26,611 nucleotides of DNA, taken from Plantago elongata (Eukaryota; Streptophyta; Magnoliopsida; Lamiales; Plantaginaceae). The DNA lies in assembly GCA_036897095.1 (NCBI GenBank), contig JAYMSP010002060.1, positions 1 to 26,611 of the forward strand. Direction: 5' to 3'. The translations under genes and the position numbers were made by a program. Below, piece after piece: positions 1-10,100 of this stretch (positions within the stretch are counted from its first letter, which is position 1; each line of letters opens with the position of its first letter). Below the pieces are notes generated by a model. That model was not told the origin of the DNA, ran no database searches, and worked only from the letters and a program-made list of their open reading frames with translations.

Positions 1-168
1 TAAAAGTAAATGTAGGTGTGATTAAATTGCATTAAGTTCATTAAGCAGTTAAGTCATATTAGTATACGTTCTCAATTTACAAGTATAATTGTGCATCGTC
101 TATCAATTGTTTGAATATGGTTTCAAACTCCTCATAAACCATTGAATAATTCACTTGCAGAAACTTCA

Positions 169-273
169 TTTTTTAGTAATGTATGGGTAACTTCATTTTT
201 TAGTAATGTATGAAGTTTGATGGGACGGCTAAAAATGACAAATGTATGAAGTTTGCTGGGACGGAGGGAGTAT
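169..273. mobile_element. Stowaway-like MITE, one terminus only
   Basis: The segment ends in TGGGACGGAGGGAGTA at about 258-273. This is the reverse complement of the TACTCCCTCCGTCCCA terminus typical of plant Stowaway (Tc1/mariner-type) MITEs, including the TA target base pair. The opposite terminus is absent, so this is a partial copy. An internal motif (AACTTCATTTTTTAGTAATG) occurs twice in a row near 164-210, and a GATGGGACGG motif near 220 looks like a second, degraded end. Family assignment rests on the terminal motif alone. Confidence 0.6.
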
Positions 274-310
274 AATTTTATCTACAAAAATTAAAAAAAT
301 ATTTTGAACA

Positions 311-503
311 TATTTTTGAATTCACCTCGATAAGAAGATTCCATAGACATAAATCTTGAATGCTACTATTATAAAACTAGAAGATTGAAACATGCTACGA
401 ATGATATATTTTTGAATTCACCTCGATAAGAAGATTCCATAGACATAAATCTTGAATGCTACTATTATAAAACTAGAATGATTGAAACATGCTACGAATG
501 ATA
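311..503. repeat. Tandem duplication, 96-bp unit, two copies
   Basis: Two adjacent copies (about 311-406 and 407-503) share TTGAATTCACCTCGATAAG, then a stretch containing CATAGACATAAATCTTGAA, then TTATAAAACTAGAA and AAACATGCTACGAATGATAT. They are almost identical apart from one or two bases. The second half resembles a single degenerate copy near 13757-13795. The unit is non-coding and of unknown family. Confidence 0.85.
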
Positions 504-1057
504 TATTTTTTTCTTTATTTTCACTTAATTTTTCAATTTTCTAAAAAGGATGACTTTTAAAGTTCATCCAACAACTTGTACCTTTTAACACTCAACTTAA
601 AAAATTAAAAGTAAATGTAGGTGTGATTAAATTGCTTTAAGTTCATTAAGCAGTTAAGTCATATTAGTATACGTTCTCAATTTACAAGTATAATTGTGTA
701 TCGTCTATCAATTGTTTGAATATGGTTTCAAACTCCTCTTAAACCATTGAATAATTCACTTGCACAAACATTATATTCATTAACAGGTCTCAGACAAAAA
801 TACAATATAAGAAGAAACACGGATATTAAAATGAAAAGTACTACAAAGATGATAATCCGGTACATTTCCCTGAAGCATATTGCATAGTAAGTAGCAAACT
901 AATTACATACTCATTTTCTTTGTCGATTCAAACCCAAAATCACAAAACTCTAATTAGAGAAGTCATTCACAGGTTAGACGTTAGAACAAAAAGACTTTTA
1001 ACAGTAACAAAGTATCATTGTATAATATATTAAAAATGTGTATTGCATAAAATTACC

Positions 1058-1430
1058 TCAATATTCGACCCGATACAATCCGAAATATTTTAGTTCGAAA
1101 ACGACCCAAATCCGAAAATATTTGACCTGAAACAATCCGATTTTTTTAAATCCGAAAGGACCCAAACCCGAATAACACTCAAATTCGAAAATAGACGACC
1201 CGAAACAATCCGATTTTTTTAATCCGAAAGGACCCACATCCGAATAACATCCGAAATTGAAGTGACCCGGATGTGAAGTGATCCGATTTGATCCAAAGCG
1301 ACCCGAAATATCAATAACTCGAAACGATCCAAATTCAGTCACCATCCGAACCCGAACATCAACTGAACCCGACCCGATTCGAAAATGATCCAAAATAAAA
1401 AACAGACGAGGATAACCAAACCCAAATTGA
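1058..1430. repeat. Degenerate ACCCGA/ATCCGA short-repeat array
   Basis: About 370 bases are made of irregular repeats of a 10-11 base theme such as GACCCGAAA, AATCCGAA and GATCCGA, with some larger blocks repeated (for example ACCCGAAACAATCCGATTTTT near 1128 and 1199). Spacing is too irregular for a clean satellite. A minus-strand open frame of 111 codons crosses it, but this follows from the repeat lacking stops in that frame. A second array of the same theme lies at 20465-20835. Confidence 0.8.
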
Positions 1431-1667
1431 CCTGCTTATTAGCTTTCCTTCCAATCATCCGCAGCAGATTAATATACTAGTGGTTCTTTGGTCAATCTAG
1501 TATATGAGAAATAAATTTATTTTCAGCAGGATCTCATCACCATTCCTGGTTTACTCAGGCTTATTAATAGCCTTTTACAGGACATCAAAGTTACTTTTCC
1601 AATTAAGCATAAATCTCACACTATCATTCACTGTAGATGGACCCCTCCCCCTCTTAATTTTGTTGCT

Positions 1668-2273
1668 ATGAATGTTGATTGTTCTGCCATGGGAGATACT
1701 ATTCATGCTGGGTTTGGAGCGGTGCTCTGGGATCACAATGGTAATTTTATTGCAACTACAGCTGGTCATTTAGATAGAGCCACCAACAATCTTGCTGAGT
1801 TGGTGGCTATCAAAGATGGTCTAACTTTAGCATATAAGTTACATGTCCAAGAACTTGTTGTTTCTACGGACTCACAGGCTGCTTTGAATACTATTAATAG
1901 GCCCAGAGCTCAATTGGAGCAGGATCTACTTCTAGAACAACAACACCTGCAGACAACACAAGGGAGTAACCAATTTCAGAGAGGGAAGAAGGGGCAGCAC
2001 CACCAGCTGCTTAAAGATATTTGTCATCTTTGTTCAACGTTTCATGAAATCAGATTTCAGTTTACTTTTAGGGAAGCGAACCAGGTAGCAGATCAGCTTG
2101 CAAGATGGGAAAGTTCTTTTGTCCAGGGTTCAGTCAGTTGTTGCGTTGCGAGTCAAGATAATAGGCCTTGTAGTTGTATATATTCTAAGTGTCGGAATGG
2201 GAGTGTGGTAAGGTCTGAAGTTCCTAGTTGGTTACATGACTTTTTGTTGTTTGATAGGGATGGATCTCTGTAA
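1668..2273 (+). CDS. RNase H domain of plant LINE type (RVT_3-like)
   Basis: The open frame encodes an RNase H fold of the kind found at the C-terminus of plant L1-type LINE ORF2 proteins and in host genes derived from them. All four expected acidic positions are visible: Asp in MNVDCSAMG (residue 4), Glu in NLAELVAIKDG (about 44), Asp in VVSTDSQAAL (about 68) and Asp in FREANQVADQLA (about 138). The frame stays open upstream to about 1517 and reads W-T-P-P-P just before the Met, a junction usual in this family, so the Met at 1668 may not be the true start. No reverse transcriptase lies upstream. After the stop comes a short A-rich run near 2306. The likeliest reading is a 5'-truncated LINE; a small domesticated RNase H gene is possible. 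Confidence 0.55.
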   Translation: MNVDCSAMGDTIHAGFGAVLWDHNGNFIATTAGHLDRATNNLAELVAIKDGLTLAYKLHVQELVVSTDSQAALNTINRPRAQLEQDLLLEQQHLQTTQGSNQFQRGKKGQHHQLLKDICHLCSTFHEIRFQFTFREANQVADQLARWESSFVQGSVSCCVASQDNRPCSCIYSKCRNGSVVRSEVPSWLHDFLLFDRDGSL

Positions 2274-2319
2274 GAACTTCTTCAGTAGTAATGTATCTTT
2301 ATCTTTAAAAAAAGATAAG

Positions 2320-2424
2320 TCAAAACCATTTACTGAAATGCATGACATCCTCAGTGGTGAATTTGGTACCCTTCTCGTCAGCAACAACTCTACCCTTGTC
2401 CTTCCTCTCCAACAGGCTCTTCAT
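2320..2424 (-). other. Short open frame of 34 codons, unrecognised
   Basis: The frame starts at an ATG whose complement is at 2422-2424 and ends with TGA at 2320-2322. It begins MKSLLERKDKGRVVADEKG and ends in a tryptophan-phenylalanine pair before the stop. It stays open for about 13 codons upstream of the Met. Codon use looks more gene-like (GAG, AAG and GGT rich) than the surrounding DNA. It could be the last exon or a relic of a host gene. I do not recognise the family, and it may be chance. Confidence 0.2.
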
Positions 2425-2534
2425 TTTCTTCTCCGGTGGAAGTCGTGAATATTTTTGGTGTGGCAAGCGGCGGCGAGTGTGTTGGTAAGAAATTGATTTT
2501 TTTTAGGAAACGGACACATGACGAGGCGTGACAT

Positions 2535-3032
2535 ACATGACGCGTAAACAAAGTACACAGATCAACGGATACTAGTTTATCAAGCCAGTGTAGTAGAGGT
2601 CCCAAACATGCAAAACTGACCGGGCAACAGACTATCCGAACACTGTACAACATTAGTACTAACCATACTACCACTAGCCAAACTATACAACGTACGTACT
2701 ACCCCTATTTGCCAGGCAGCCAGCTACACCGTTGACCTCCTAAACAAAATAAATTTGAACTCCCTGAAAAGCGTGAATCTGTCGCTAGAGATCAAGCACC
2801 AGAGTCTGGTGCGGCCATGCTGGAGCCTGGAACCTGCACAAACACGCAAATAAGTAGTAAGAATCAGTTTGTATCATTAAGTGTGTGATACTCCGCCGCA
2901 AAGCTAGCATAAGACCCGTACGCAAAGCTACAAACTCTGCAATATTTTTATCAATGTAACCAATATAACCACTAACAGCTTGTAGAAAACAACCAGAGTT
3001 TGAATGCAATATGAAAACATTCAGAAACAAAA
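2535..3032 (-). pseudogene. LINE-type RNase H relic, interrupted
   Basis: On the minus strand, 3026 down to about 2830 reads as the first half of an RNase H domain: SGYIGYIDKNIAEFVALRTG followed by MIQTDSYYL, with the Glu and third Asp positions in place. A downstream block near 2550-2630 reads CLGPLLHWLDKL and VDLCTLFTRH. This matches the tail of the relic at 11063-11356 (WDLCLDWLARLLSDDLCTTY). The frames are no longer continuous. At 3032 the coding similarity stops where the copia LTR begins, so the N-terminal part is missing. It is a 5'-lost LINE fragment or an RNase H-like gene relic. Confidence 0.6.
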
Positions 3033-3369
3033 TGTAAATTGTATTATTGAATGAAATCTGATAGAATTACAAGAGAAACTGATAGTGGAAAAAGAAGAAA
3101 CCTGAAGCTATTTAAAGTACAAGGAAAAGTGAAGAAACAGAATATGTCTAACTGCTTTTCCTGTAACTAACTAATTGTACCACTACTTATACATATAGTA
3201 CAATTCGTTATATTACTTAACATAAAACGTAAAGCTTATAATCACGACTTTGTCAGCTTCTTGCTTTTGTTCTCTTTTTTGTTCTTCTTCTTCAGTGAAC
3301 TCGATCTTCAATTCTTCTGCTTATTCAATCTTCAACTCTTATTCCTTCTTTTAATTCTTTATCTTTACA
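3033..3369 (-). repeat. LTR of the Ty1/copia relic
   Basis: On the minus strand the segment begins TGTAAAG directly after a purine-rich tract (TTGAGGGGA, at 3370-3378). It ends in TTTACA at 3033, giving the TG...CA ends and the short inverted repeat TGTAAA/TTTACA expected of an LTR. Its length of 337 bases suits a copia LTR. Boundaries come from these landmarks, not from comparison with a second LTR. Confidence 0.7.
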
Positions 3370-4183
3370 TCCCCTCAAGATGAGAGTGGATATTCACCAA
3401 TCCCAGTTTGGAATGAAAATGCTTGAACATTGGAGAAGGAAGAAGTTTAGTTAGAATATCAGCTAGTTGATCTTGATTGGAGATGTGAACAAGTTGGATT
3501 GTTCCATCCACAATCTTGTTTCTAACCACATGACAATCAATTTCTATATGTTTGGTGTTTGACGCTGAACTGGATTGTGTGCTAAGTGGTAGGCAGACAT
3601 ACTATCAGTGTACAGAATAGCAGATTGTTTAGTATCAATGCACAGATCCTGAAGAAGATATCTAATCCACTGCATTTCACATGTTGCTGAAGCTGCAGCC
3701 TTGTATTCAGCTTCTGTGCTTGATCTACTTTCTTGGATTTTCAAGATATTAATGAGTCTCCAAGAAACATGCTATACCCTGATATACTGCACCTAGTATC
3801 TTGACAGGAAGCTCAATCACTGTCAATAAATCCTTTTAACTGCAGATTGCTTGCTATTTGCTGAGTAGAATATTCCCTGTCCAGGTGACTGTTTGAGGTA
3901 TCTAACTTCCAAATGTCTATTGGTTGGACAACTCATAAATTGACTCAGACACTGCAATGCAAAAGAAATGTCAGGCCTTGTAATTGTTAAATATATCATC
4001 CTACCTACAAGTCTTCTGTATGAATGTGGATCTGATAAAAAGATCCTCCTCATTTTTTATGAGTCTGGTTTTGGAATTAATTGGTACTTCAGCAGGTTTA
4101 GCTGCCATATAGCGTCTCTTTGATTAAATTAAGTGTGTACTTCCTCTGACAAATGGAAATTCCTTTCTCACTTCTTGCCCTGT
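3033..4183 (-). mobile_element. Ty1/copia LTR retrotransposon relic (3' part)
   Basis: Reading on the minus strand, this is the 3' portion of a Ty1/copia element. From right to left it holds the C-terminal part of reverse transcriptase (about 3823-4183, with LVGRMIYLT and TRPDISFA), the copia-type RNase H (about 3544-3744, with SRSSTEAEY and LYTDSMSA), a purine-rich tract (about 3370-3377) and one LTR (3033-3369). Capsid, protease, integrase and most of the polymerase are absent, and no second LTR is recognisable. The element is broken, with several breaks besides the loss of its 5' half. It appears to have inserted into the RNase H relic at 2535-3032. With one LTR its age cannot be measured from LTR divergence; its decay suggests an old insertion. 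Confidence 0.85.
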
Positions 4184-6060
4184 CCTTCCGCGCCTTAGTC
4201 GTTCAATCCTTGTTCTATGCTTGTTGAGTTGTTGTGGCTCGATTCTAGGTTTGAGTTTGTATTTGTGTACTTGATATTTTGTTGTATAAATTATAGAACT
4301 AGAAACTAGGAGGATGTAAATTTGTGTAAATTGCCTTTACATAAGGTTAATGTAAATTGCCTTTACATTGGTATTGTCTACATTAATTTCTGGTTTATTT
4401 CGTACACTAGGAGAATAGTTCTTCTGAGGTGGATTTTTGAGGTTTGATCTGTTGCATTTCAAAGAAAACAAAGCTTCAATTAGTTAGCGAGTCGTAGTAT
4501 TAGCATTTTTGTGATTTCAGTTGAATATACTCTAGGGCTGTCAAATGTCAATATATATATACTCTATGTTCTCTCATTCCATGCACTTCTGATCTCATTA
4601 CTCACTATTGTACTGAAACTGCTACAGTTGGGCGAGGATAAAAATGTGGTTTTGCAAATGCAGCATTGAATTCTACTACTCGAGGAGCTGGAATAATTAA
4701 CAGCGGGTTTTCGGAGGAACATCAACTAGCAAAGGTGCGTATTAGCTATTGGAATTTAGCTGATTATTTGTGCGTAGACTTGTTTGCTTGTTGCTTCCTA
4801 GCTATAATTGTGCTGGAATTAGGAAAAAACTGAATTATAGTAGTACATATTTAGGCAGTATAATTTTCCCCACTGCGAAGAGATTATTGGTTGATTTGGA
4901 TCAATAAAGGGAACATACTGATTTTTCGTAGTATGAGAGTGACGAGAGCTATGGTGACGACAGTTATGATCTGATAGGGCTGATTTGTTCTTCATTCCAA
5001 TTTCGTGCCATAAGATGAGAGGAAAGGTAATTGTTGCCTGAATTGTATAATTTATATCTGTGTACTTGCTGATTTGGTACTCTTTGTTGTATGATTAGGC
5101 AGTTCGTGCAATGAAATTGATCATGGGATTATTTGCCAATTATATTAATTTGCTATTTACGTAAGTTCTGTGGATTGTGGTATACTCATATACCTAGTAT
5201 TTAGGTAGCACCTATATATGGTTTGCTTAAGGGAAGTGGCTAGTAGCTGATGGATTTTGTTTATTACTGACACTAGATAATGATAGTATGTATGTTGCGG
5301 CGAAGTGTGCTATGTATTTGTTGCTTAAGCCAAGTGACTTGCCAGCCTATGGATTTTACTACTGTTTATGGATATATGTTACTCAATACTTGATAATTAG
5401 GCTCGAAAGCAAATAATGGCTCTAACTGTTGTTGATGGAAGCAGGATGGCCTCTTGTTGCCTTTTGATAAATGATGCTTAGCTGATACTTAACAAGTACA
5501 TGGCGTATAATTTTAGAGGAAATAGAAGCTAAGTCAGATCAGTGAGCTCCATGCCTTCTTTGGCTGGACCATTGCATGTAAAACTGTAGTAATAAAACTA
5601 AGTTCATTTCACGGTCGGCTTGTTGAATTCTGTTTATGTGCTGATCAGTTAGTGCACCATAATCAGTTTGGCGTTTGATTTTCATGTTCACTTATTGCAA
5701 AACTTGTTTGTTTTAAAATATTTCTATCTGAATTTATTGGTTTTTTCATGTTCAGATTATTCGGCGCCTTTATTAAGCACTTGCAGCTCGTGCCTCCACC
5801 CCAACCAACTCCTCCCAAGGCCCTCATGTTCTCACCAACCTCACTTTCGCCGTTTCCGATGTGTAAATCCTCTTCCAATTGCTTTCCGATTGTTTTTTTG
5901 CTTTCAATTTTGTATCACTTTGTTAGTTTAATTATTATTCCGATGTATCTTTCTCTTTTGATGTTATCTAAGGCCTAGGATTGCGAATATACAGCTGTTG
6001 ATTCTGTATATAAATAACTTAGAAAAGACCTGCTGATTTTTCAACTAATTACTGTGTTTT
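4184..6060. other. Mostly non-coding stretch; tandem palindromic repeat near 4325
   Basis: No convincing gene is seen in this 1.9 kb. At 4325-4341 and 4351-4367 the 17-base palindrome-like unit TGTAAATTGCCTTTACA occurs twice with a 26-base period. Small islands have gene-like composition and splice-like borders: about 4640-4735, 5013-5028 followed by 5100-5160 (an exon-like block ending at GTAAGT), and 5755-5862 (a proline-rich frame, KHLQLVPPPQPTPPKAL, after an acceptor-like TTCAG). They may belong to the gene relic at 6062-6620, but I could not identify them. Confidence 0.4.
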
Positions 6061-6061
6061 A

Positions 6062-6620
6062 GCATATTCGCAGACGTAACAAGGCTTTTAGATAGAAGCC
6101 GAGGTCAGTCGAAGGTTAGAATCTTATGTAGTTGCTTTTTATGCCTTGAACTTGTGGTTTCTAATTATGTACGTTTATTTGAAAGATTTGATGATCCTGA
6201 GGTGAAGAAGGACATGAAGTTGATGCCTTTCAAAATCATTAACAAGAGAGGGTAAGTCATTCAATGAAATTAAAGCATGTTGTAATCACTAAATCTTGTT
6301 TTTCTTTCCTGGCAGCCTTTTTGTTCGTTTTTTTTCTTTCTTATGGTGCTATAGATCTGAAATTTCTTATGTACATGCAGATCTGGATTAAATACTCAAG
6401 TAACTGATGATCCTTCAGTTTTCGCTTCTATTATGGTAATCTTCTTTCCTTTACATAATTCTCCTTATGTTCATATTGATATGGTGATCTGAAATTTAAG
6501 AACCCAAATTGCAAATCTTGACCGAAGAATGTTATTTACAGACGCTATTGCAAGTAGAAGATATTTGGACACAGAAGATTACACTGCTTGGATCCAAGTT
6601 CAAAGTGAATCTTCCTTCCA
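6062..6620 (+). pseudogene. Hsp70/BiP-like exon relic
   Basis: Exon-like blocks run collinear with the ATPase domain of plant ER Hsp70 (BiP). Block 1 (about 6062-6100) reads IFADVTRLLDR, matching the family's IFDVKRLIGR. Block 2 (about 6185-6251) reads FDDPEVKKDMKLMPFKIINK, very close to BiP, and ends at a donor-like GG|GTAAGT. Block 3 (6381-6435, after TGCAG) contains QVTDDPSVFASIM, and block 4 (from 6541, after TTACAG) contains LLGSKFKVNLPS. Both match only weakly and with gaps the next Hsp70 segments (QV..DG..VFSPEEISAMI and YLG..IK..VTVPA). The nucleotide-binding N-terminus (GIDLGTT) and all downstream domains are missing. The best reading is a decayed BiP fragment that kept intron-like spacing, so it is not a processed copy. 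Block 2 is the strongest evidence; blocks 3 and 4 are inference. Confidence 0.5.
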
Positions 6621-7138
6621 GATCTCGTGGAGCCATTTTCCCCCTTTCTTACAAGAAAATTTCTTGTGTCGTATTAATCATATTTTGAGTTAATGTAATA
6701 ATTATAATCTCTGCATTTTGTTCTTTTAATTATGTTGTTATGTATATTAGGTTCATTTCCATCTCATGTAAAAATTCTATAGTAACATATATATTTTTTA
6801 ATTTTTATAAACAACATTACAGATGGATAAAATTGTCTGTGAAAATAATTTTCATAATTCTTTAAAATTAATTTTGCAGATTAATGGAAGTAGAGGGGTA
6901 TATTGAGCTGTGAAAGGTTTTTCATGGGCAGATTATACACAATTATTGATTCCTTGATAATAAAGATGATCTGTCATAAAACTCCCCCTAATAGAATTGT
7001 GTATATGAGGGATAATAATAACACACAAAATGACGTAGTTTGATAAATAATGAACCATATTGTGAATAGCGCCATCAAGGTACATGAAAGAAAGGGGTGG
7101 ATAATTAAATTTTAACTTCCTATGAGGTGGTGTTGCAT
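6621..7138. other. AT-rich 3' flank of the Neprosin-like gene
   Basis: No gene is seen. This stretch lies downstream of the Neprosin-like stop codon (minus strand) and should include its 3' untranslated region. I see no perfect AATAAA on the minus strand close to the stop, so the polyadenylation site is not assigned. Confidence 0.4.
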
Positions 7139-10100
7139 TCATTCAGCATACACACACGCCCCTTCTTCATCTTTACCGCCTTTTCCTCCAAACAAAAAGC
7201 CAAACCTAAATTCATCATTTTTATAATAATCGTCACCTTTAAAATAACATCTAGAATCAGCACCAGCAATGAAAGAATTATCAACATCGACAATAGTTTT
7301 TCTTTCATCAACGGTTAACACTTTGCGCATATAACAAGTCTTGTCATATCGCCCATCTTTAAATACTCCACTGCCCATTTGAGGACTTTGCTCTGCATAT
7401 GACGGAGTGTAAACTTGCCCTCCAAATCGTAGATGATCTGCACTATCACGCAGACTTGAAAATATCGCAGTTGGCCAATAACCAATGAAAACCTTGATTG
7501 GCGGGTTGATCCCAAGCCACCATCCAACTCCATGTTCCTATAACATGTACAATACTCACGATAAGTAACATTGAAGTATTCCATTCTTCGAAACACGTAG
7601 AGTACAACATGTAAAGTACCACATTAATTGTACCAATAACGACATTTGAATATTTACTTTCATACCAAAGTTACGAAAAGAGGCACTTCATATTGTACAC
7701 CTTCCGAATCGGAAATCTTTGGGAACGCATAATCAAGAGGGACACTTTCGTTGACGATGACAAAGCCTGGACATTGTACATTGTAGCAACCAACACCTCG
7801 AGGACCCTGTTTTTGTTAAATAAATACTTGATTTATTTTAATACTCCAAAAACTATTCCACATCAGTATAATAAAGTGAGTGTGAATGTGTCACATACAA
7901 TTGTAGTGACCGTTTTACAATAATTCGTCAGAGAGGAAAGGAACTCACATTCCATGACGTGTACAAACGGGTTCGATTATCACCATACCATTGTGGGTTC
8001 ACCTGCAAGATGGTACATATACATTACTACATATATAATTAATTGAAATTGAACAAACGGTTTAAGTAAATTAAAAGGCTAGATTCTAAAATAACCAATT
8101 GAGGTTAAGTATACGTACGGTCCATCCCACTTGAATTTGGTTGAAATCTGGAGTGTTCTGACCTTCAACAAATATTGCTGCTTTACTATATTCATCATGG
8201 TGGCGGAGATGTGGATTTTGTATGTTCATGTTTGCTGCAGCAGCATAATATTTTTTACCAGGCTTGTTGGTATATATCCCTGCAAACTATGTGCGGAAAA
8301 TAAATAGATAAATAGTTAGATTTTATTCTTTTTATTTAAACACAAATTAATTTGAGTTTACTTCAAGTTCATTCAATTCTGCTTAGTTACTTTTAATTTA
8401 GCTATGCTCTATTGTTTTTTATTTGAAAAATAAATTTATCTTGATTAGTTTAATTCTATTTAGACGAAAAGAACATGACCTTAGTAGTTGAATATACGGA
8501 TAAAAAATATATACATATACTTGAAATTATATGAATTGATGATTAATAAATCATTTTAATAAACTAAGGCATCCTTCCAGGCGATTGAGTATAATATTTT
8601 AAAATAAACTGATTTGTAAGTTATGTTTTGTAAGTGTTGATAAATGGATTTTAATTTTATTTTTCAAAAATATGATAACTGATTAATTTCTCAGTGTACC
8701 TCAACTCCACTCCATCTATGGGAATGTGAGGACTGATCTCCTCCTGGACTTGAAGTATTATTGATGGCCGTGTTGGGCTTTGACCTTCTAATTGGGACTG
8801 TTCCTGTAGGGCAACCCTTTCCCGACTTCCAAATTTTGATAGGGTCAAATACACCATAGTTCTCATTTGGATTGTCAAGATCATCTGATTCATCTCCAGG
8901 GATTGTAGTATTCAGATTTGCCTGTGGTCTCATCTGTGTACACAATATACAGCAGCCACAAAATGATATTTATTACTTGTCGATTTTGGACTAGCACCGT
9001 AAAAGACTCCAATATGGAGTAGTAAAATTAGATCACATTGCACATGTATAAATATGATAAGTGCGTCATATATTTGGGGATTAAAAGTTCTGTAACTTTT
9101 ATAAAAATATTACATCGATTATTTAATACAATATCAAAAGAAAAAATAACCGTGACGAGCAAAGATAAATGTACATATCTAAAGACTAGTAAAATCACAT
9201 CAATCAAAAATTCAAATGGGTTCGGAGGAAGTCTGGAAAAAATATACAGGTTTGTAGTAGAAACTTGAAACTGTTAGAAGATGTAAAACTAGCTAGTGGA
9301 TGGGATTATGTGAAGGTTTTTGGAATTTATCTGTCCAGATGGAATTGTACTCTTTTCAGATTTTAATTAGTCCAAGTATTTCGATTTTCGAGTCTTAGCT
9401 TCACCAGTTACCACAACACGATCATTTCATCGTAAGAAAATAATGTAGACCAATCTTTCTTCTCCATGTTATTCAATTAAATTAAAAATTATGAATTTAC
9501 ACACAGTCAAACTCTAATTTAACTTTATAGAAGGCAATTAATCATAGAAATCACTCATATAAATGTCTAAAGTAAAATTATCAGTTAATTTATCAACTCG
9601 ACGAATTTATTTTTAGAATAAACTTATTAATAAACACTTAAATTATAAATGATATACTAGTTGATCTGATAAATTTGTCTAGACAAATAAAATAAACAAA
9701 ATTTAATTTTCGCTTATTATATTTAATAAATTAGTTATTTTATCAACTAATTAATTTATGAATCAACTTTATAAAAACAAGACTTATTTACCAGCTACTC
9801 TATCAATGACCATATAGTTTATCAACTACCTAATATTCATGTACTTGTTGTATTATTTATAATTATATGTTATAATATACAATTACTAGTAGTAGTTATA
9901 TATACGATGTAGATGGATGCGATATCAAGAAGAATTACCCTGACTTTATGGTCTCGGAGAGCCGGATGTTTGAGGGATGGTTGACGGTGCACATCGACGC
10001 AGTCATATATGTCACCATAAACAGTCTGCCCGAGTGGAGAACTAATTAATTAATTGCCTAGACTAAATAGACATTTACATGGATATAAAAATATTTTTCA

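Larger units (their letters stand above)
1..773. repeat. Long direct duplication, copies at 1-168 and 606-773
   Basis: Positions 1-168 and 606-773 are nearly identical over about 168 bases, at a constant offset of 605 and with only a few substitutions. Both start with TAAAAGTAAATGTAGGTGTG and run to a shared AATTCACTTGCA. After this the first copy continues into a Stowaway-like segment and the second into unrelated DNA. The first copy starts at the window edge, so the real unit may extend to the left. No coding potential is seen. The high identity suggests a recent local duplication. Confidence 0.9.

Noticed and set aside
1058-1393. Minus-strand 111-codon open frame as a protein gene
   Set aside because: It is produced by the ACCCGA/ATCCGA array; the protein is a low-complexity Phe/Gly/Ser repeat with no family features.
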